Notes: generated by a model from the sequence alone, not told the origin. DNA of 64,000 bases from Dictyoglomus thermophilum H-6-12 (GCF_000020965.1 NC_011297.1:1832525-1896524), one strand, 5' to 3'; shown: positions 18,651-28,145, numbered from the stretch's first letter. Numbers and translations are program-made.

Positions 18651-19175
18651 ATGGAAAAAATCGGCAAAATTTTATTTACAAAAGAAGAAATAGAAAAAAG
18701 AATAAAGGAATTAGGAGAAGAGATAAGCAAAGATTATAAGGATAAAGACTTAGTTCTCGCCTGTATTCTTAAAGGAGCTGTATACTTTGCAGTAGACCTT
18801 ACAAGAAACTTAAGTATACCTTTTGTTTTAGACTTCATATCCATTCTAAGCTATGGATCTTCTAGAGAAAGTCAAGGTATTGTGAGGATAATAAAAGATC
18901 TTGATGTAAACATATACAAAAAAGATCTCTTAATAATAGAGGACATTGTAGATACAGGCTTAACCCTTTCCTATCTAATTAGAAATCTTCAAGCTAAGAA
19001 TCCTTCATCCATAAAAGTCTGTACATTACTTGACTGTCCCGGAAGAAGAATAATCGATATAACGGTAGATTACAAAGGTTTTGAAATACCAAACTATTAC
19101 GTTATAGGATATGGGCTTGATTATAAAGAAAAATATAGAAATCTACCTTACATTGCAGTGCTTGAAGAATTTTAA
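18651..19175 (+). CDS. hpt: Hypoxanthine phosphoribosyltransferase
   Basis: 174 residues, normal length. It carries the PRPP-binding motif LLIIEDIVDTGLTLS (near 93-107), the ILKGAVYFAVDL segment and YVIGYGLDYKEKYRNLPYIAVL at the C-terminus, all diagnostic of hypoxanthine/guanine phosphoribosyltransferases. It salvages hypoxanthine or guanine to the nucleotide using PRPP in the cytosol. The start lacks a strong Shine-Dalgarno sequence and lies 4 bp after the previous stop, suggesting translational coupling. It overlaps the convergent padR-like gene by 4 bases. Confidence 0.95.
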   Translation: MEKIGKILFTKEEIEKRIKELGEEISKDYKDKDLVLACILKGAVYFAVDLTRNLSIPFVLDFISILSYGSSRESQGIVRIIKDLDVNIYKKDLLIIEDIVDTGLTLSYLIRNLQAKNPSSIKVCTLLDCPGRRIIDITVDYKGFEIPNYYVIGYGLDYKEKYRNLPYIAVLEEF

Positions 19176-19546
19176 AATCTCTTCGAAGTTAACTCAAGAA
19201 ACTTATTAATATAATCTTGCATCTCCTCAACATGCTTTATAATATCCTCTCTTAACTTCTCTCCCTCTGAAGTAAGTCTATATATTTTCTTAGCAGGACC
19301 TGTACCCTCTACGTCCCATCTTCCAATTATAATTCCCTCTTCCTCAAGATCCTTTAAAATTCTATACCCTCTCCCCATACCACCTATGCCTGGAGAGAGA
19401 AGATTAGGAAAGAGTTCGCTTAAAGAGGAAATAAGCTCATAACCATGAAGCTCTCTCTCTGAGAGAGAGACAACTATCCAGGCTCTTAACCAAAAAGTAG
19501 GCGAAAGTCCTGTAACCCTTGTCCTACATTTTCTTGTTGACTTCAT
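19172..19546 (-). CDS. PadR-family transcriptional regulator
   Basis: 124 residues. The winged-helix motif is typical of PadR: LHGYELISSL, then GRGYRILKDLEEEGIIIGRWDVEGTGPAKKIYRLTSEGE, with a C-terminal dimerisation helix (about 90-120). Upstream is an unusual N-terminal segment, CRTRVTGLSPTFWLRAWIVVSL. The ATG follows AGGAGGGAG. No target is obvious: the neighbour upstream is the terminator of the GH31 operon and the neighbour downstream is convergent hpt. PadR regulators usually respond to small aromatic or toxic compounds. Confidence 0.9.
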   Translation of the reverse strand: MKSTRKCRTRVTGLSPTFWLRAWIVVSLSERELHGYELISSLSELFPNLLSPGIGGMGRGYRILKDLEEEGIIIGRWDVEGTGPAKKIYRLTSEGEKLREDIIKHVEEMQDYINKFLELTSKRF

Positions 19547-19661
19547 TTTTACTCCCTCCTATATTCTAAATTCATATATATAACCTTTTTATTTATTTGT
19601 CAAGAGAGGGAAATAACAACAGAAGCAGAAAAAAGTTAAAAGAGGGAATACTATTACTTAA

Positions 19662-19699
19662 AAATAGGGAGAAGGCTTATAAATACCCTCTCCCTATTT
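19662..19699 (-). terminator. Rho-independent terminator of the GH31 operon
   Basis: AAATAGGGAGA (19662-19672) pairs with TCTCCCTATTT (19689-19699), an 11-bp perfect stem. On the minus strand it is extended by a T-run. It lies 14 bp after the GH31 stop codon. Confidence 0.85.
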
Positions 19700-19712
19700 A
19701 AGACTATTATTT

Positions 19713-22043
19713 TTATAAGTCTAATTTTATATAATCTTTATCTTCTAAAAGAAATTCTTTTCCAAGATACTTTACCTTAAACATTTTTCTATCCGATTTA
19801 TATCCCTTATAAAGATACTTTATTTCCAATTTTCCATCATTTACTTCAATTTTTATTAGGTTATATTCTCCATTCTCGTAACTCCATGATATACCATCAT
19901 CTTCGTAATACATAAATTCACCCTTTCCAGGATAAACAAGAAGTTCTAAAATCTCTTGTTTCTTTTCTCCCACAAAAGATTGGACCTCCCAAAGAGGAAT
20001 TATACTTCCCTCTCTAATAAATAATGGTATCCTACCAAGAGGAGCCTTCACTGAAATATAATTAGGCCCTTCATACTTTTCATTTCCCCAAAAGTCATAC
20101 CATATACCTGGAGGCAAATAGACCAATCTTGCCCTCACTCCTTCTCGATAAATAGGAGCAACAAGCATAAAAGGTCCCAACATAAATTCATCATAATTAT
20201 AGATGGACTCTCTATCATTAGGGAATTCGAGAACTAAAGGCCTTATAAGAGGTATACCTTTCTCTTTTGCCTCCCAAAACAAAGAGTAAAAATATGGAAT
20301 AAGTTTGTATCTTAACTTAATATAATTCCTTGCTATGTCCTCTACCTCCTTTGAAAATGCCCACGGTTCTTGTGGTCTTGTATTTAACTCTGAATGATTC
20401 CTAAAAAAGGGATAGAAAATACCAAGCTCAATCCATCTTACAAAAAGTTCTGGAGAACAATTAAGACCAAATCCTCCTACATCTGCACCAATAAAGGGAA
20501 CTCCTGATATTCCAAGATTCTGAAGCATAGGAATACTTACATAGAGATGCTCCCACCAACTCTTATTGTCCCCTGTCCATACTGCTGAATATTTCTGTAC
20601 TCCTGAAAAACCTGCTCTCGTAATTATCAATGGTCTTATATTAGGATTTTCCCTTCTCCACCCCTCATAGCTTGCCTTTGCCATCAAAAGTCCATAAACA
20701 TTATGAATTTCATCATGGGTAAACTCTCCTCTTTCCCCATGCAATACATCCTTAGGAAAAGTCTTCTCATAAAATACTTCATCGGTATGATCAGAGAAGA
20801 TTCCCCAAAAAGTACTATGCCTTTCCCAAGATTTTGAAAAATTATCCACAGGATGAGGAAAAGACGAAGGCTCATTCATATCATTCCATATACCAGAAAC
20901 CCCTGCGTCAATCAACTTTTTTTGTTTCTCTCCCCACCACTCTCTAACTCTCCCCTTTGCAAAATCAGGAAAAACGCATTCTCCAGGCCAGACATATCCT
21001 GTATAAATTTCGCCTGTAGACCTTCTACAGAAGCATTCCTTTTCGATTCCCTCCCTATAAACCTCATAATTAATATCCTTCTTAACTCCTGGATCCACTA
21101 TTGGTACTACTTTAAATCCCATTTTGTTAAGATCTTTTATCATTTCTTTTATATTAGGAAACTTTTCCTCATCAAAAGTAAAAACCCTAAACCCATCCAT
21201 ATAATCAATATCTAAGTAAAGAACATCGCAAGGAATATCTTTTTCTCTAAATTTTCTCGCAATATCCATGAGCATTTCTTTATTCCTATATCCCCATTTT
21301 GACTGCTGATATCCGAGAGCAAAGAGGGGAGGCATATAATATCTACCAATAAGAAAGGTATAATTTTCAATTACCTCCTTAGGGGTTGGGCCATAGATAA
21401 AATAGTAATCAAGTTCTCCATTATCAGCATAAAAACAGTAATACTCAGAACTTTCTTCTCCTAAGTCAAAATATGTCCTAAAGGTATTATCAAAAAAGAT
21501 TCCATAAGAAAATTCACTATTCCAAGCGAGGAGAAAAGGATGAGACTGATAAAGGGGATCTGTATTAGGATAATGATGAGGATCATCAGTATTCCAATTC
21601 ACATATTTTTTCCCTTTTTTATTAAGTCCTCCCATCTTCTCTCCAAGGCCTAAAAAAGCCTCTTCTTTATGAAAACTCTTTAAGGAGAATACTTTATTTT
21701 TATATTTTGCGTATCCATAATTCTGATAATCGGAATGAATAAGTTTTTCTTTCTCATAAATCTTTATATTAGGAAAATTCTTATTTATAACTACTTTAAG
21801 AATTCCTGTATACAATATTATATCCTCTTCGTTCTCTTCTACTACGAAGTCTATCTTAGATATTTCTCTTTCTATGGCAAAAGAATAATTGTGTCTCCAT
21901 TCTTTATTTTTAGAAAAGTGAAATCTTATCACCTTCTCATTAATGACCTCTATTTTTAAATCTTCCTCACCTCTTAATAATAAACTTTCTCCTTTTTTCT
22001 CCCATGAATTTATCTTTGACCATGGCTTTAATTTCTCTATCAT
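19713..22043 (-). CDS. GH31 family alpha-glycosidase (alpha-glucosidase-like)
   Basis: 776 residues without a signal peptide. It has the N-terminal beta-sandwich and (beta/alpha)8 barrel of GH31. The nucleophile motif is GIWNDMNEPSSF (near residue 390-400) and the acid/base Asp is in WTGDNKSWWEHL. The WNDMNEP form is typical of alpha-glucosidases rather than alpha-xylosidases (KxDFGE). It would act in the cytosol on imported alpha-linked oligosaccharides. It is the last gene of the sugar ABC operon, 28 bp after the beta-helix glycosidase gene, and is followed by a strong terminator. Confidence 0.92.
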   Translation of the reverse strand: MIEKLKPWSKINSWEKKGESLLLRGEEDLKIEVINEKVIRFHFSKNKEWRHNYSFAIEREISKIDFVVEENEEDIILYTGILKVVINKNFPNIKIYEKEKLIHSDYQNYGYAKYKNKVFSLKSFHKEEAFLGLGEKMGGLNKKGKKYVNWNTDDPHHYPNTDPLYQSHPFLLAWNSEFSYGIFFDNTFRTYFDLGEESSEYYCFYADNGELDYYFIYGPTPKEVIENYTFLIGRYYMPPLFALGYQQSKWGYRNKEMLMDIARKFREKDIPCDVLYLDIDYMDGFRVFTFDEEKFPNIKEMIKDLNKMGFKVVPIVDPGVKKDINYEVYREGIEKECFCRRSTGEIYTGYVWPGECVFPDFAKGRVREWWGEKQKKLIDAGVSGIWNDMNEPSSFPHPVDNFSKSWERHSTFWGIFSDHTDEVFYEKTFPKDVLHGERGEFTHDEIHNVYGLLMAKASYEGWRRENPNIRPLIITRAGFSGVQKYSAVWTGDNKSWWEHLYVSIPMLQNLGISGVPFIGADVGGFGLNCSPELFVRWIELGIFYPFFRNHSELNTRPQEPWAFSKEVEDIARNYIKLRYKLIPYFYSLFWEAKEKGIPLIRPLVLEFPNDRESIYNYDEFMLGPFMLVAPIYREGVRARLVYLPPGIWYDFWGNEKYEGPNYISVKAPLGRIPLFIREGSIIPLWEVQSFVGEKKQEILELLVYPGKGEFMYYEDDGISWSYENGEYNLIKIEVNDGKLEIKYLYKGYKSDRKMFKVKYLGKEFLLEDKDYIKLDL

Positions 22044-22071
22044 ATAACCTTACTACTCCCTTCTTAATTTT

Positions 22072-24129
22072 TTATTCCTTTACTTCGTCAGAATAGATCT
22101 CTAATTCGCCAATTTGTCCTCCTGTAGCCCCCGTATTTGCATAGAAAATAATTTGGACAAATCTTACCTCTGTAGGCTCTTTTAACTTAATATCCACAAT
22201 ATTACTTGTGAAGGGGTCAAAGATGTAATCTGCTTTGGGAACAAGAGTAAAATATTCATTACCATCTAAACTATACTTAATTTCAAAAGTTTGTATCCTC
22301 TTACTCCATATTCTATCAGGATTTAAAGCAATCCTTATAGTATGTATCTTATATACTTTTTCAAGATCAACGGTGACTATATTAGGATAAGAATTCGCCT
22401 TTCCTTCCCAATAACTCTTAATCTTTCCATCATTAGCATATCTTTCTCTATAAACATCTTGAAATCCATTAGCAGTAATAGGCTTCTTAAGAGCTACGTT
22501 CACTCCTGAGGGTTTTTCAGGAACTATAGGCTGGAAATTCTTGAAACTTTCAGGAACTTGAGACTCTGTTTGCTCTGGGGTTTTGACAAGCCTAACATAC
22601 TCAGGCTTAATATTAGAAAGAGATTTCAGTATATTAGGATCATATTTTCTAACTGAAGTTTGTATTTCTCCAGTAAAACTTATATTAATATTTTTGACAA
22701 AAGGATTTATCTTAAACCTTCCTTCTTCAAGAGACTTAATTTTCTTGCCCAAAATCTCCAAGTTTTTAATTGATACATTCTCCACAGTATGCTTTTCATC
22801 ATAACCAATAATCCTTGAGGGAGGAAAATTTCCTCTAAGTACTCTAACGTTCTCTACACTTACATTTCTTATATTTCCTCTTTCCTTTGTAGAAGACCAT
22901 TGACTAGCAAGTACTGCAAAATCAATCAATTGATTATTTTCTCCTGCATCTCCTTGTCCCATAAGAGCATTTTCCACCACTATGTTTTCATAATATATGT
23001 TTTTCACAAGAGCATCATCACTATTATGAATACTTATTACAGGTTTATGGAAATTATATAAAACTGTAATATTTCTAAAGCTAATATCAGAGATTACAGC
23101 ATTTTCCTTCTGTCCTTTATTAGTCTCATAACCTATCTCCATAGATTGTGCAAGATCAGTCCATATCTGTATATTATTGAAGTTTATAAATTTCGAATCT
23201 CCAGAGTAATTTTTAACCACAAGACTATCATCCCAACTTCTTACAAAAGAATCAGAAACATTAATATTCCTTGAAGACTGAATAGTTACACCATCACCAT
23301 TTTGTCTTGCAGTAATTATCTTTACATTCTTAACTACTGTATTTTCACATTCAAATAAGTTTAATGCCCAGGCATTTGGATTAGTGATTATAACTCCCTC
23401 TATAGTAATTCCCTTACTATTCCTCAGGTTGATAGGAACTCTTGCTATCTCTCCAGGAGTGAGCCAATTTTTCCATATACTCCCATCAATAATTCCTCTT
23501 CCCCTTATAGTTACGTTATTTAAAAATATTCCATGAACTGAGGTGTGAAGTACTGCTCCTCCAGAGATATAAAGAGTCTGTCCACTTTGTAAAGGAATAT
23601 CCTCTATGGTCCATTCTCCAGGCCCTATATAAATAACATTCGGATCATTTTTATCAGGAACATCTTTTTCAAGAGGATTTACAAATATATGGAGAGCCCT
23701 ATCGGGAGAGTCGTTGAATATTACGGTGTAAAATCCAGGCTCTTCAATATAAAAAGTTATATTTTTTCCACTTATTATAGGTTTAATACTATACGAAGAG
23801 GGCAAAACATTACAACTCTTTACGTCTTTTGTTGTAGATATCTCAATTTTTAACTTTCCTCCTTCATAATCAAAGTAACACATAGGAGTCGAAGAAAGCT
23901 TTATTTCTTCATTTCCAAGCCATCTTCTATTGGGATTTACAGGAATATCATATACAAAAACTTCATGTCCCCCCACTTTAACTCTTATATCACTTGCAGG
24001 CTTCATAGTCTTAGGTGCCTCATAGATCACAAGTTTTGGCTCTGTTAAATTTTGAGCAAAATTTACCTCCAAGATTAAATTTAGAAGTAAGAACAGCACT
24101 ATAAAAGAGAAAAATTTAAAAGATTTCAT
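22072..24129 (-). CDS. Secreted beta-helix glycosidase (GH28/GH49-like) with C-terminal F5/8-type C domain
   Basis: 685 residues from the ATG at 24129, which has AGGAGG 8 nt upstream; the longer GTG start falls inside that ribosome site. A signal peptide covers about 1-26. A right-handed parallel beta-helix (about 140-470) carries NGDGV and SWDDSLVVK, the Asp motifs of clan GH-N, followed by SMEIGYETN in place of the GHG of polygalacturonases. The C-terminal 145 residues (NVALKKPITANGFQDVYRER) form a discoidin/CBM32-like domain. The substrate may be pectic (GH28-like) or an alpha-glucan (GH49-like); the GH31 neighbour slightly favours the latter. Confidence 0.75.
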   Translation of the reverse strand: MKSFKFFSFIVLFLLLNLILEVNFAQNLTEPKLVIYEAPKTMKPASDIRVKVGGHEVFVYDIPVNPNRRWLGNEEIKLSSTPMCYFDYEGGKLKIEISTTKDVKSCNVLPSSYSIKPIISGKNITFYIEEPGFYTVIFNDSPDRALHIFVNPLEKDVPDKNDPNVIYIGPGEWTIEDIPLQSGQTLYISGGAVLHTSVHGIFLNNVTIRGRGIIDGSIWKNWLTPGEIARVPINLRNSKGITIEGVIITNPNAWALNLFECENTVVKNVKIITARQNGDGVTIQSSRNINVSDSFVRSWDDSLVVKNYSGDSKFINFNNIQIWTDLAQSMEIGYETNKGQKENAVISDISFRNITVLYNFHKPVISIHNSDDALVKNIYYENIVVENALMGQGDAGENNQLIDFAVLASQWSSTKERGNIRNVSVENVRVLRGNFPPSRIIGYDEKHTVENVSIKNLEILGKKIKSLEEGRFKINPFVKNINISFTGEIQTSVRKYDPNILKSLSNIKPEYVRLVKTPEQTESQVPESFKNFQPIVPEKPSGVNVALKKPITANGFQDVYRERYANDGKIKSYWEGKANSYPNIVTVDLEKVYKIHTIRIALNPDRIWSKRIQTFEIKYSLDGNEYFTLVPKADYIFDPFTSNIVDIKLKEPTEVRFVQIIFYANTGATGGQIGELEIYSDEVKE

Positions 24130-24147
24130 AAAAAGCACCTCCTAAAC

Positions 24148-25038
24148 TTATCCTTTTATTCCTCCTCGAGTCATTCCCTCCATCATATATCTCTGGAAAA
24201 AGGCAAAAAGCAATATGGGAGGAATTATCGAAAAAGTAACAGCTCTTATAATATCCACATCGGTAGCAACACTAGTCCTAAATTGAAACAACCTTACCAT
24301 CACCGTCTCTTTTCCTGTATTGTTAAGGAGCAGGTATGGCAATAGAAAATCTGACCAAGCACTATTTATAGTAAATATGGTGATCACCGTATTTATTGGA
24401 TAACTCAAGGGAAAAACAACTTTAAAAAATATAGACCATTCTCCTCCTCCATCTATTCTTGCAGCCTCTATAATGGATTGAGGGATAGAGTCAAAAAAGT
24501 TCTTATAAAGTATCACAAAAAAAGCATTAGCTCCAGCTGAAAGCCACAAAGGTATAAAACTTCCCTGTAATCCCAATCTCACTATGTTTATAAAAAGAGG
24601 GACAATACTCGTTGTGGTAGGAATCATTAGGCTCCATAATAAAAGATAATAGATAAGTTTGTACCCCTTAGGTTTTATCTTAGAAAGAGCATAGCCTAGT
24701 AGTCCATTACCAACAACAGCAAAAACTATACTTCCAATCACTACTATGAAGGAATTAAGATAAAATTTGCTGAAATTTAGGAGTTTCCAAGTCTCAATAA
24801 ATTTATTTATATCATAAGATTTAGGAAGAATTCTTGGCTCATTAACAAACTCTCTTAAATCTTTAAAGCCTGAAAGTATAGTCCATATGATAGGAAATAC
24901 AGCTACAAATACCACAATAAAACCCACTAAATATATCAAAAGATATAAAAACTTTACAGAATTTCTCCTAAAATCATAAGTTCTCAATAAACCATAATCT
25001 TTTTTTAAAGAAAACAACCTATTCATCTTAACCCCCAT
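24148..25038 (-). CDS. Sugar ABC transporter permease (MalG/UgpE-like)
   Basis: 296 residues and six membrane helices. The EAA loop, SIIEAARIDGGGEWSIFFKVVFPLSYP, is canonical for carbohydrate-uptake type 1 permeases. It forms the channel with the permease encoded 3 bp upstream. Two ATG starts are possible (25038 or 25026); the second has GGGGG at better spacing. No ATPase gene is present in this operon, so a shared MsmK/MalK-type ATPase encoded elsewhere is expected. Confidence 0.93.
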   Translation of the reverse strand: MGVKMNRLFSLKKDYGLLRTYDFRRNSVKFLYLLIYLVGFIVVFVAVFPIIWTILSGFKDLREFVNEPRILPKSYDINKFIETWKLLNFSKFYLNSFIVVIGSIVFAVVGNGLLGYALSKIKPKGYKLIYYLLLWSLMIPTTTSIVPLFINIVRLGLQGSFIPLWLSAGANAFFVILYKNFFDSIPQSIIEAARIDGGGEWSIFFKVVFPLSYPINTVITIFTINSAWSDFLLPYLLLNNTGKETVMVRLFQFRTSVATDVDIIRAVTFSIIPPILLFAFFQRYMMEGMTRGGIKG

Positions 25039-25041
25039 AAA

Positions 25042-25914
25042 CTATTCTTCATTTACCTTAACTAGTCTGTTATACACTGTAGTCAAAAGAAGAAGAATCA
25101 AAGCAATAATTACAGAGATAGATGCAGCTTTAGGATAATCAAATTTTTCAAAAGCATATTTATATACAAGAAGCATCAATGTAGTTGATGCGTTATTAGG
25201 TCCACCATTAGTAAGGACTAATGGCTCATAAAGTACCTGAAATACAAAAATTATTTGTAGAATTAGAAGAGTCCTTGCTAAATTGTATATTTGAGGAAGA
25301 GTGATATACTTTAATCTTGCCCATATACCTGCACCATCTATAGTAGCAGCCTCATAAAGCTCTGGATCTATTCCTTGCAATCTTGCCAAATATATAAGAG
25401 TAGTTGCTCCCGCTGAACGCCAGGTCATAAAAAGTACTATAAGAGGAATAACTAAATGAGATTTTGTAAGCCATGCTTGGGGAGGAAAACCTAATTTTCC
25501 AAGAAGTATATTCAGAAGCCCTGTCTTACCTGCCCTATATATGTATAGCCACATTATTGCTACTGCAAGACCAGGAATTACGTTGGGTAAGTATACGGAT
25601 ACTCTAAAAAATCCTTTAAAATGAATAATTTCATTAATAATAATGGCAAGGATTATAGGTACTAAAAAACCTATAACTAAGGACCAAAAGGTATATAAAA
25701 AAGTATTAAAGAAAGCAGCCTTAAAATCTGGATGTTGAACAACTTCTATATAATTTTGAAAACCTACAAACCTCTCTAATCTGATACCCTTTGCCGAATA
25801 AAAGGACATCACCACGCTCGCCAAAAGAGGCTCCCACAGAAAAAAGACAAAAAGAATAATAGAAGGGGCCATTATTATCCATCCAGCTATATCCTTTTTA
25901 TGTCTTTTAAACAT
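25042..25914 (-). CDS. Sugar ABC transporter permease (MalF/UgpA-like)
   Basis: 290 residues, six helices starting with GWIIMAPSIILFVFFLWEP. The EAA loop is PELYEAATIDGAGIWARLKYITLPQI. It pairs with the MalG-like protein of the next gene. A strong stem-loop separates it from the upstream binding-protein gene, probably lowering permease expression relative to the binding protein. Confidence 0.93.
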   Translation of the reverse strand: MFKRHKKDIAGWIIMAPSIILFVFFLWEPLLASVVMSFYSAKGIRLERFVGFQNYIEVVQHPDFKAAFFNTFLYTFWSLVIGFLVPIILAIIINEIIHFKGFFRVSVYLPNVIPGLAVAIMWLYIYRAGKTGLLNILLGKLGFPPQAWLTKSHLVIPLIVLFMTWRSAGATTLIYLARLQGIDPELYEAATIDGAGIWARLKYITLPQIYNLARTLLILQIIFVFQVLYEPLVLTNGGPNNASTTLMLLVYKYAFEKFDYPKAASISVIIALILLLLTTVYNRLVKVNEE

Positions 25915-25934
25915 CTTACCTTCCTCCTAAAGAA

Positions 25935-25963
25935 TATGGGGAGCACAAAAAGTGCTCCCCATA
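25935..25963 (-). repeat. Intercistronic stem-loop after the binding-protein gene
   Basis: TATGGGGAGCAC (25935-25946) pairs perfectly with GTGCTCCCCATA (25952-25963), a 12-bp stem with an AAAAA loop (TTTTT on the transcript). There is no run of T after it on the minus strand, so it looks more like a 3'-end stabiliser or partial attenuator than a full terminator. Confidence 0.75.
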
Positions 25964-25965
25964 CT

Positions 25966-27345
25966 TTACTTTTTCTTATTTACATACATGTCTAGCATCT
26001 TTTGTAGATTGCTATTTGCAACATCAAGAAGTTTCTTCACATCAGCGTTTTTATCAGTTACCACAGCCTGTAATACTTTCGTTAACTCAGCATACATATC
26101 CTGGGTTAAATAGGGTTCTTCAGGACGTAAGACATTAGGCTTTTTTATCCAGTTATAGTAATCATTATAAAGTCTCATGTCTACATTCCTATATTGCTTT
26201 GTTATCTCTTCCTGAGCCTTAAGCCAATCCTTTGCAATCCAGGCCGGAAAAGAAGGAATTACAGGTACTCCATTTTTTACTCTATTTTCTGCATCTGCCT
26301 TCATTCCTGCCAGAGATTCAGGAGTCACTACAGGAGCCTTCCCCATAATTTCAAGGAAGTTTAGAGCAGCCATAATCTCATCAGAGGTTGCTTTAGCGCT
26401 GAACATATAAGGAGTACCACCCATGAGAGAATACTGATGCCCTTTAGGGCCAGCTGGAACAGGGACAATAGCAAGTTTATCAAGAGGCATTCCATAGACT
26501 TGAGTAGGCTGGTTTACAGCATCCTGAGCTCCAAGATACATTGCAGCTCTTCCAGTTGCTATAGCCTCGAAACCAGATCCCCAGTCTTCACTAGTGGGAT
26601 CATCGGTTAAGACATTATATTTCCATTTCAAATCCTTAACAAAATTCATTGCTGCAACAACCTCAGGAGAATTTAAATTTGCATACCATTTTCCATCTTT
26701 TTGTATCTCAAGCTTAGCTCCAAAATTCCATGCTATTTGTGTAAAATGCCATCCCCCTGCATTATCTTTTGCAAGAAGACAAAAACCTGCACTACCAGTT
26801 TTATCCTTTATAATTTTTGCAAATTTAGCCAATTCATCCCATGTCTTTGGATATTTAGGAGTACCATCAGGATTCATTAAACCAGCCTTTTCAAAAAGTT
26901 CAAGATTTAGATACATACCGAGGGCATAGGCATCCCTTGGAACACCATAGATCCTATTATTTTTAGAAAGTATTTGTTTTACTGATGGGTTCATTAAACT
27001 ATCCCATCCCTTTTTCTTTAGCTCATTGGTTATATCCTTGACAAAACCACCTGCAATAAGCTTTTGAGGTTCTGTAAACCATGTCTCAAAAATAGTTGGT
27101 AGATTACCAGATTCAGCAAGAGGTACAAAAGTATCAGGAGAATACTTGTATGTAGCTGGAACAACTTGCACATTAGGATATTTCTTTTCAAACTCTTTTT
27201 TCCATTTTTCAAACATCTCAATGTCACTTTTCAATGTGGGCTCAGGCCACATTCCAAGCTTCAGTACTATCTTTTTTTGAGCAAAAATTTCCGATCCGTT
27301 AAATATCAAAAGCAAAAGTAAGAAAAATATAAGAAACTTCTTCAT
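25966..27345 (-). CDS. Sugar ABC transporter substrate-binding protein (family 1)
   Basis: 459 residues with a signal peptide (about 1-22, ending SEIFAQ). The body has the family-1 layout: LKLGMWPEPTLKSDIEMFEKWKKEFEKKYP near the N-terminus, PKTWDELAKFAK in the middle, and a glycine-rich ATGRAAMYLGAQDA hinge strand. No lipobox cysteine is seen, so anchoring is unclear. It delivers a sugar to the two permeases downstream. GGAGG precedes the ATG. Confidence 0.93.
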   Translation of the reverse strand: MKKFLIFFLLLLLIFNGSEIFAQKKIVLKLGMWPEPTLKSDIEMFEKWKKEFEKKYPNVQVVPATYKYSPDTFVPLAESGNLPTIFETWFTEPQKLIAGGFVKDITNELKKKGWDSLMNPSVKQILSKNNRIYGVPRDAYALGMYLNLELFEKAGLMNPDGTPKYPKTWDELAKFAKIIKDKTGSAGFCLLAKDNAGGWHFTQIAWNFGAKLEIQKDGKWYANLNSPEVVAAMNFVKDLKWKYNVLTDDPTSEDWGSGFEAIATGRAAMYLGAQDAVNQPTQVYGMPLDKLAIVPVPAGPKGHQYSLMGGTPYMFSAKATSDEIMAALNFLEIMGKAPVVTPESLAGMKADAENRVKNGVPVIPSFPAWIAKDWLKAQEEITKQYRNVDMRLYNDYYNWIKKPNVLRPEEPYLTQDMYAELTKVLQAVVTDKNADVKKLLDVANSNLQKMLDMYVNKKK

Positions 27346-27374
27346 AACTTTTGCCTCCTTAAACTCCCTTTAAC

Positions 27375-27890
27375 CTATTTAACATATTTCTCAGGATTAT
27401 TAGTTAATATCATACTTTTAACATATATCTTAGCCTTCACAGCTCCTGCTTTATTAAAAGCAAGATCAGGTTCTGCTTTAGTACCATCTCCCCAATTTTT
27501 TAAACCATGAGCAAATAAATCAATCACATAGGTCTTAAATTCGGTAGATAGAGTTATTCCCCAATCAGTAAAAGTCTTTTTTAAATTTCCAAGAGTCATA
27601 ACTATATTTTGTGCATCTTTTGGATCATCAGCTTTAATAGTAATTACCACGTACCTATAGTCCTCTGCTTCCATAAAATCATCTTTAAAATTTAAGGTCA
27701 TCCAAGCATTTTCGATACTTGAATCAAAAACCAATAGTCCCTTTTCTAATTTATAAGCTGGACCATATGGTCCCCAATAACCTTCCCCATTCTGTTCCTC
27801 AAATTTCGTTGCCACAATAAAATCGTCATCTGCAAAAACAAAAGTAAAAAGTAAAAGCATAATTAAAATACCTAAAATATACCTTTTCAT
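27375..27890 (-). CDS. Small secreted protein of unknown function in the sugar operon
   Basis: 171 residues with a signal peptide (1 to about 20, ending FVFAD). The mature part looks all-beta: IVATKFEEQNGEGYWGPYGPAY, then KGLLVFDSSIENAWMTLNF and YRYVVITIKA. The pattern recalls jelly-roll carbohydrate-binding domains, but I recognise no specific family. It is the first gene of the six-gene operon, 29 bp before the binding-protein gene, so an accessory glycan-binding role outside the membrane is a reasonable inference, not more. Confidence 0.6.
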   Translation of the reverse strand: MKRYILGILIMLLLFTFVFADDDFIVATKFEEQNGEGYWGPYGPAYKLEKGLLVFDSSIENAWMTLNFKDDFMEAEDYRYVVITIKADDPKDAQNIVMTLGNLKKTFTDWGITLSTEFKTYVIDLFAHGLKNWGDGTKAEPDLAFNKAGAVKAKIYVKSMILTNNPEKYVK

Positions 27891-27950
27891 TTTAAATACC
27901 TCCCTACTTAAATTAAATTTGGAAAATTAAAAACAAGTTTTTATTATATT

Positions 27951-27968
27951 AAGTTGAACGTTAAACTT
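27951..27968. promoter_or_regulatory. LacI-type operator O1 upstream of the sugar operon
   Basis: The form AAGTT-N-AACGTT-N-AACTT is palindromic at every position except the N pair. It is 61 bp upstream of the operon start and downstream of the presumed promoter, as expected for a repressor site. Confidence 0.7.
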
Positions 27969-28020
27969 TAAACTACTATCTAATAACCCCCTTTCTCCTT
28001 CTTTATAGGTAAAGATCTTT

Positions 28021-28048
28021 TACTTTAACGTTAAACTTGATTAAGTTT
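28021..28048. promoter_or_regulatory. LacI-type operator O2 plus overlapping inverted repeat
   Basis: The same AACGTT-N-AACTT half as at 27951-27968 is present at 28027-28038, with a left arm that differs at two positions. It overlaps a second inverted repeat AAACTT-GATT-AAGTTT (28033-28048). The two AACGTT centres are 70 bp apart. A TATAAA on the minus strand (28002-28007) lies between the two operators and may be the -10 box; its -35 is poor. Confidence 0.55.
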
Positions 28049-28145
28049 AAAATTAATTTAAAGAAAACTTCAATCACTTTTATAAGGATAAAAAACAAAC
28101 TTTTGCAACTTATATTATACTTTTCTCCTATTTTTAAAATTTTTC

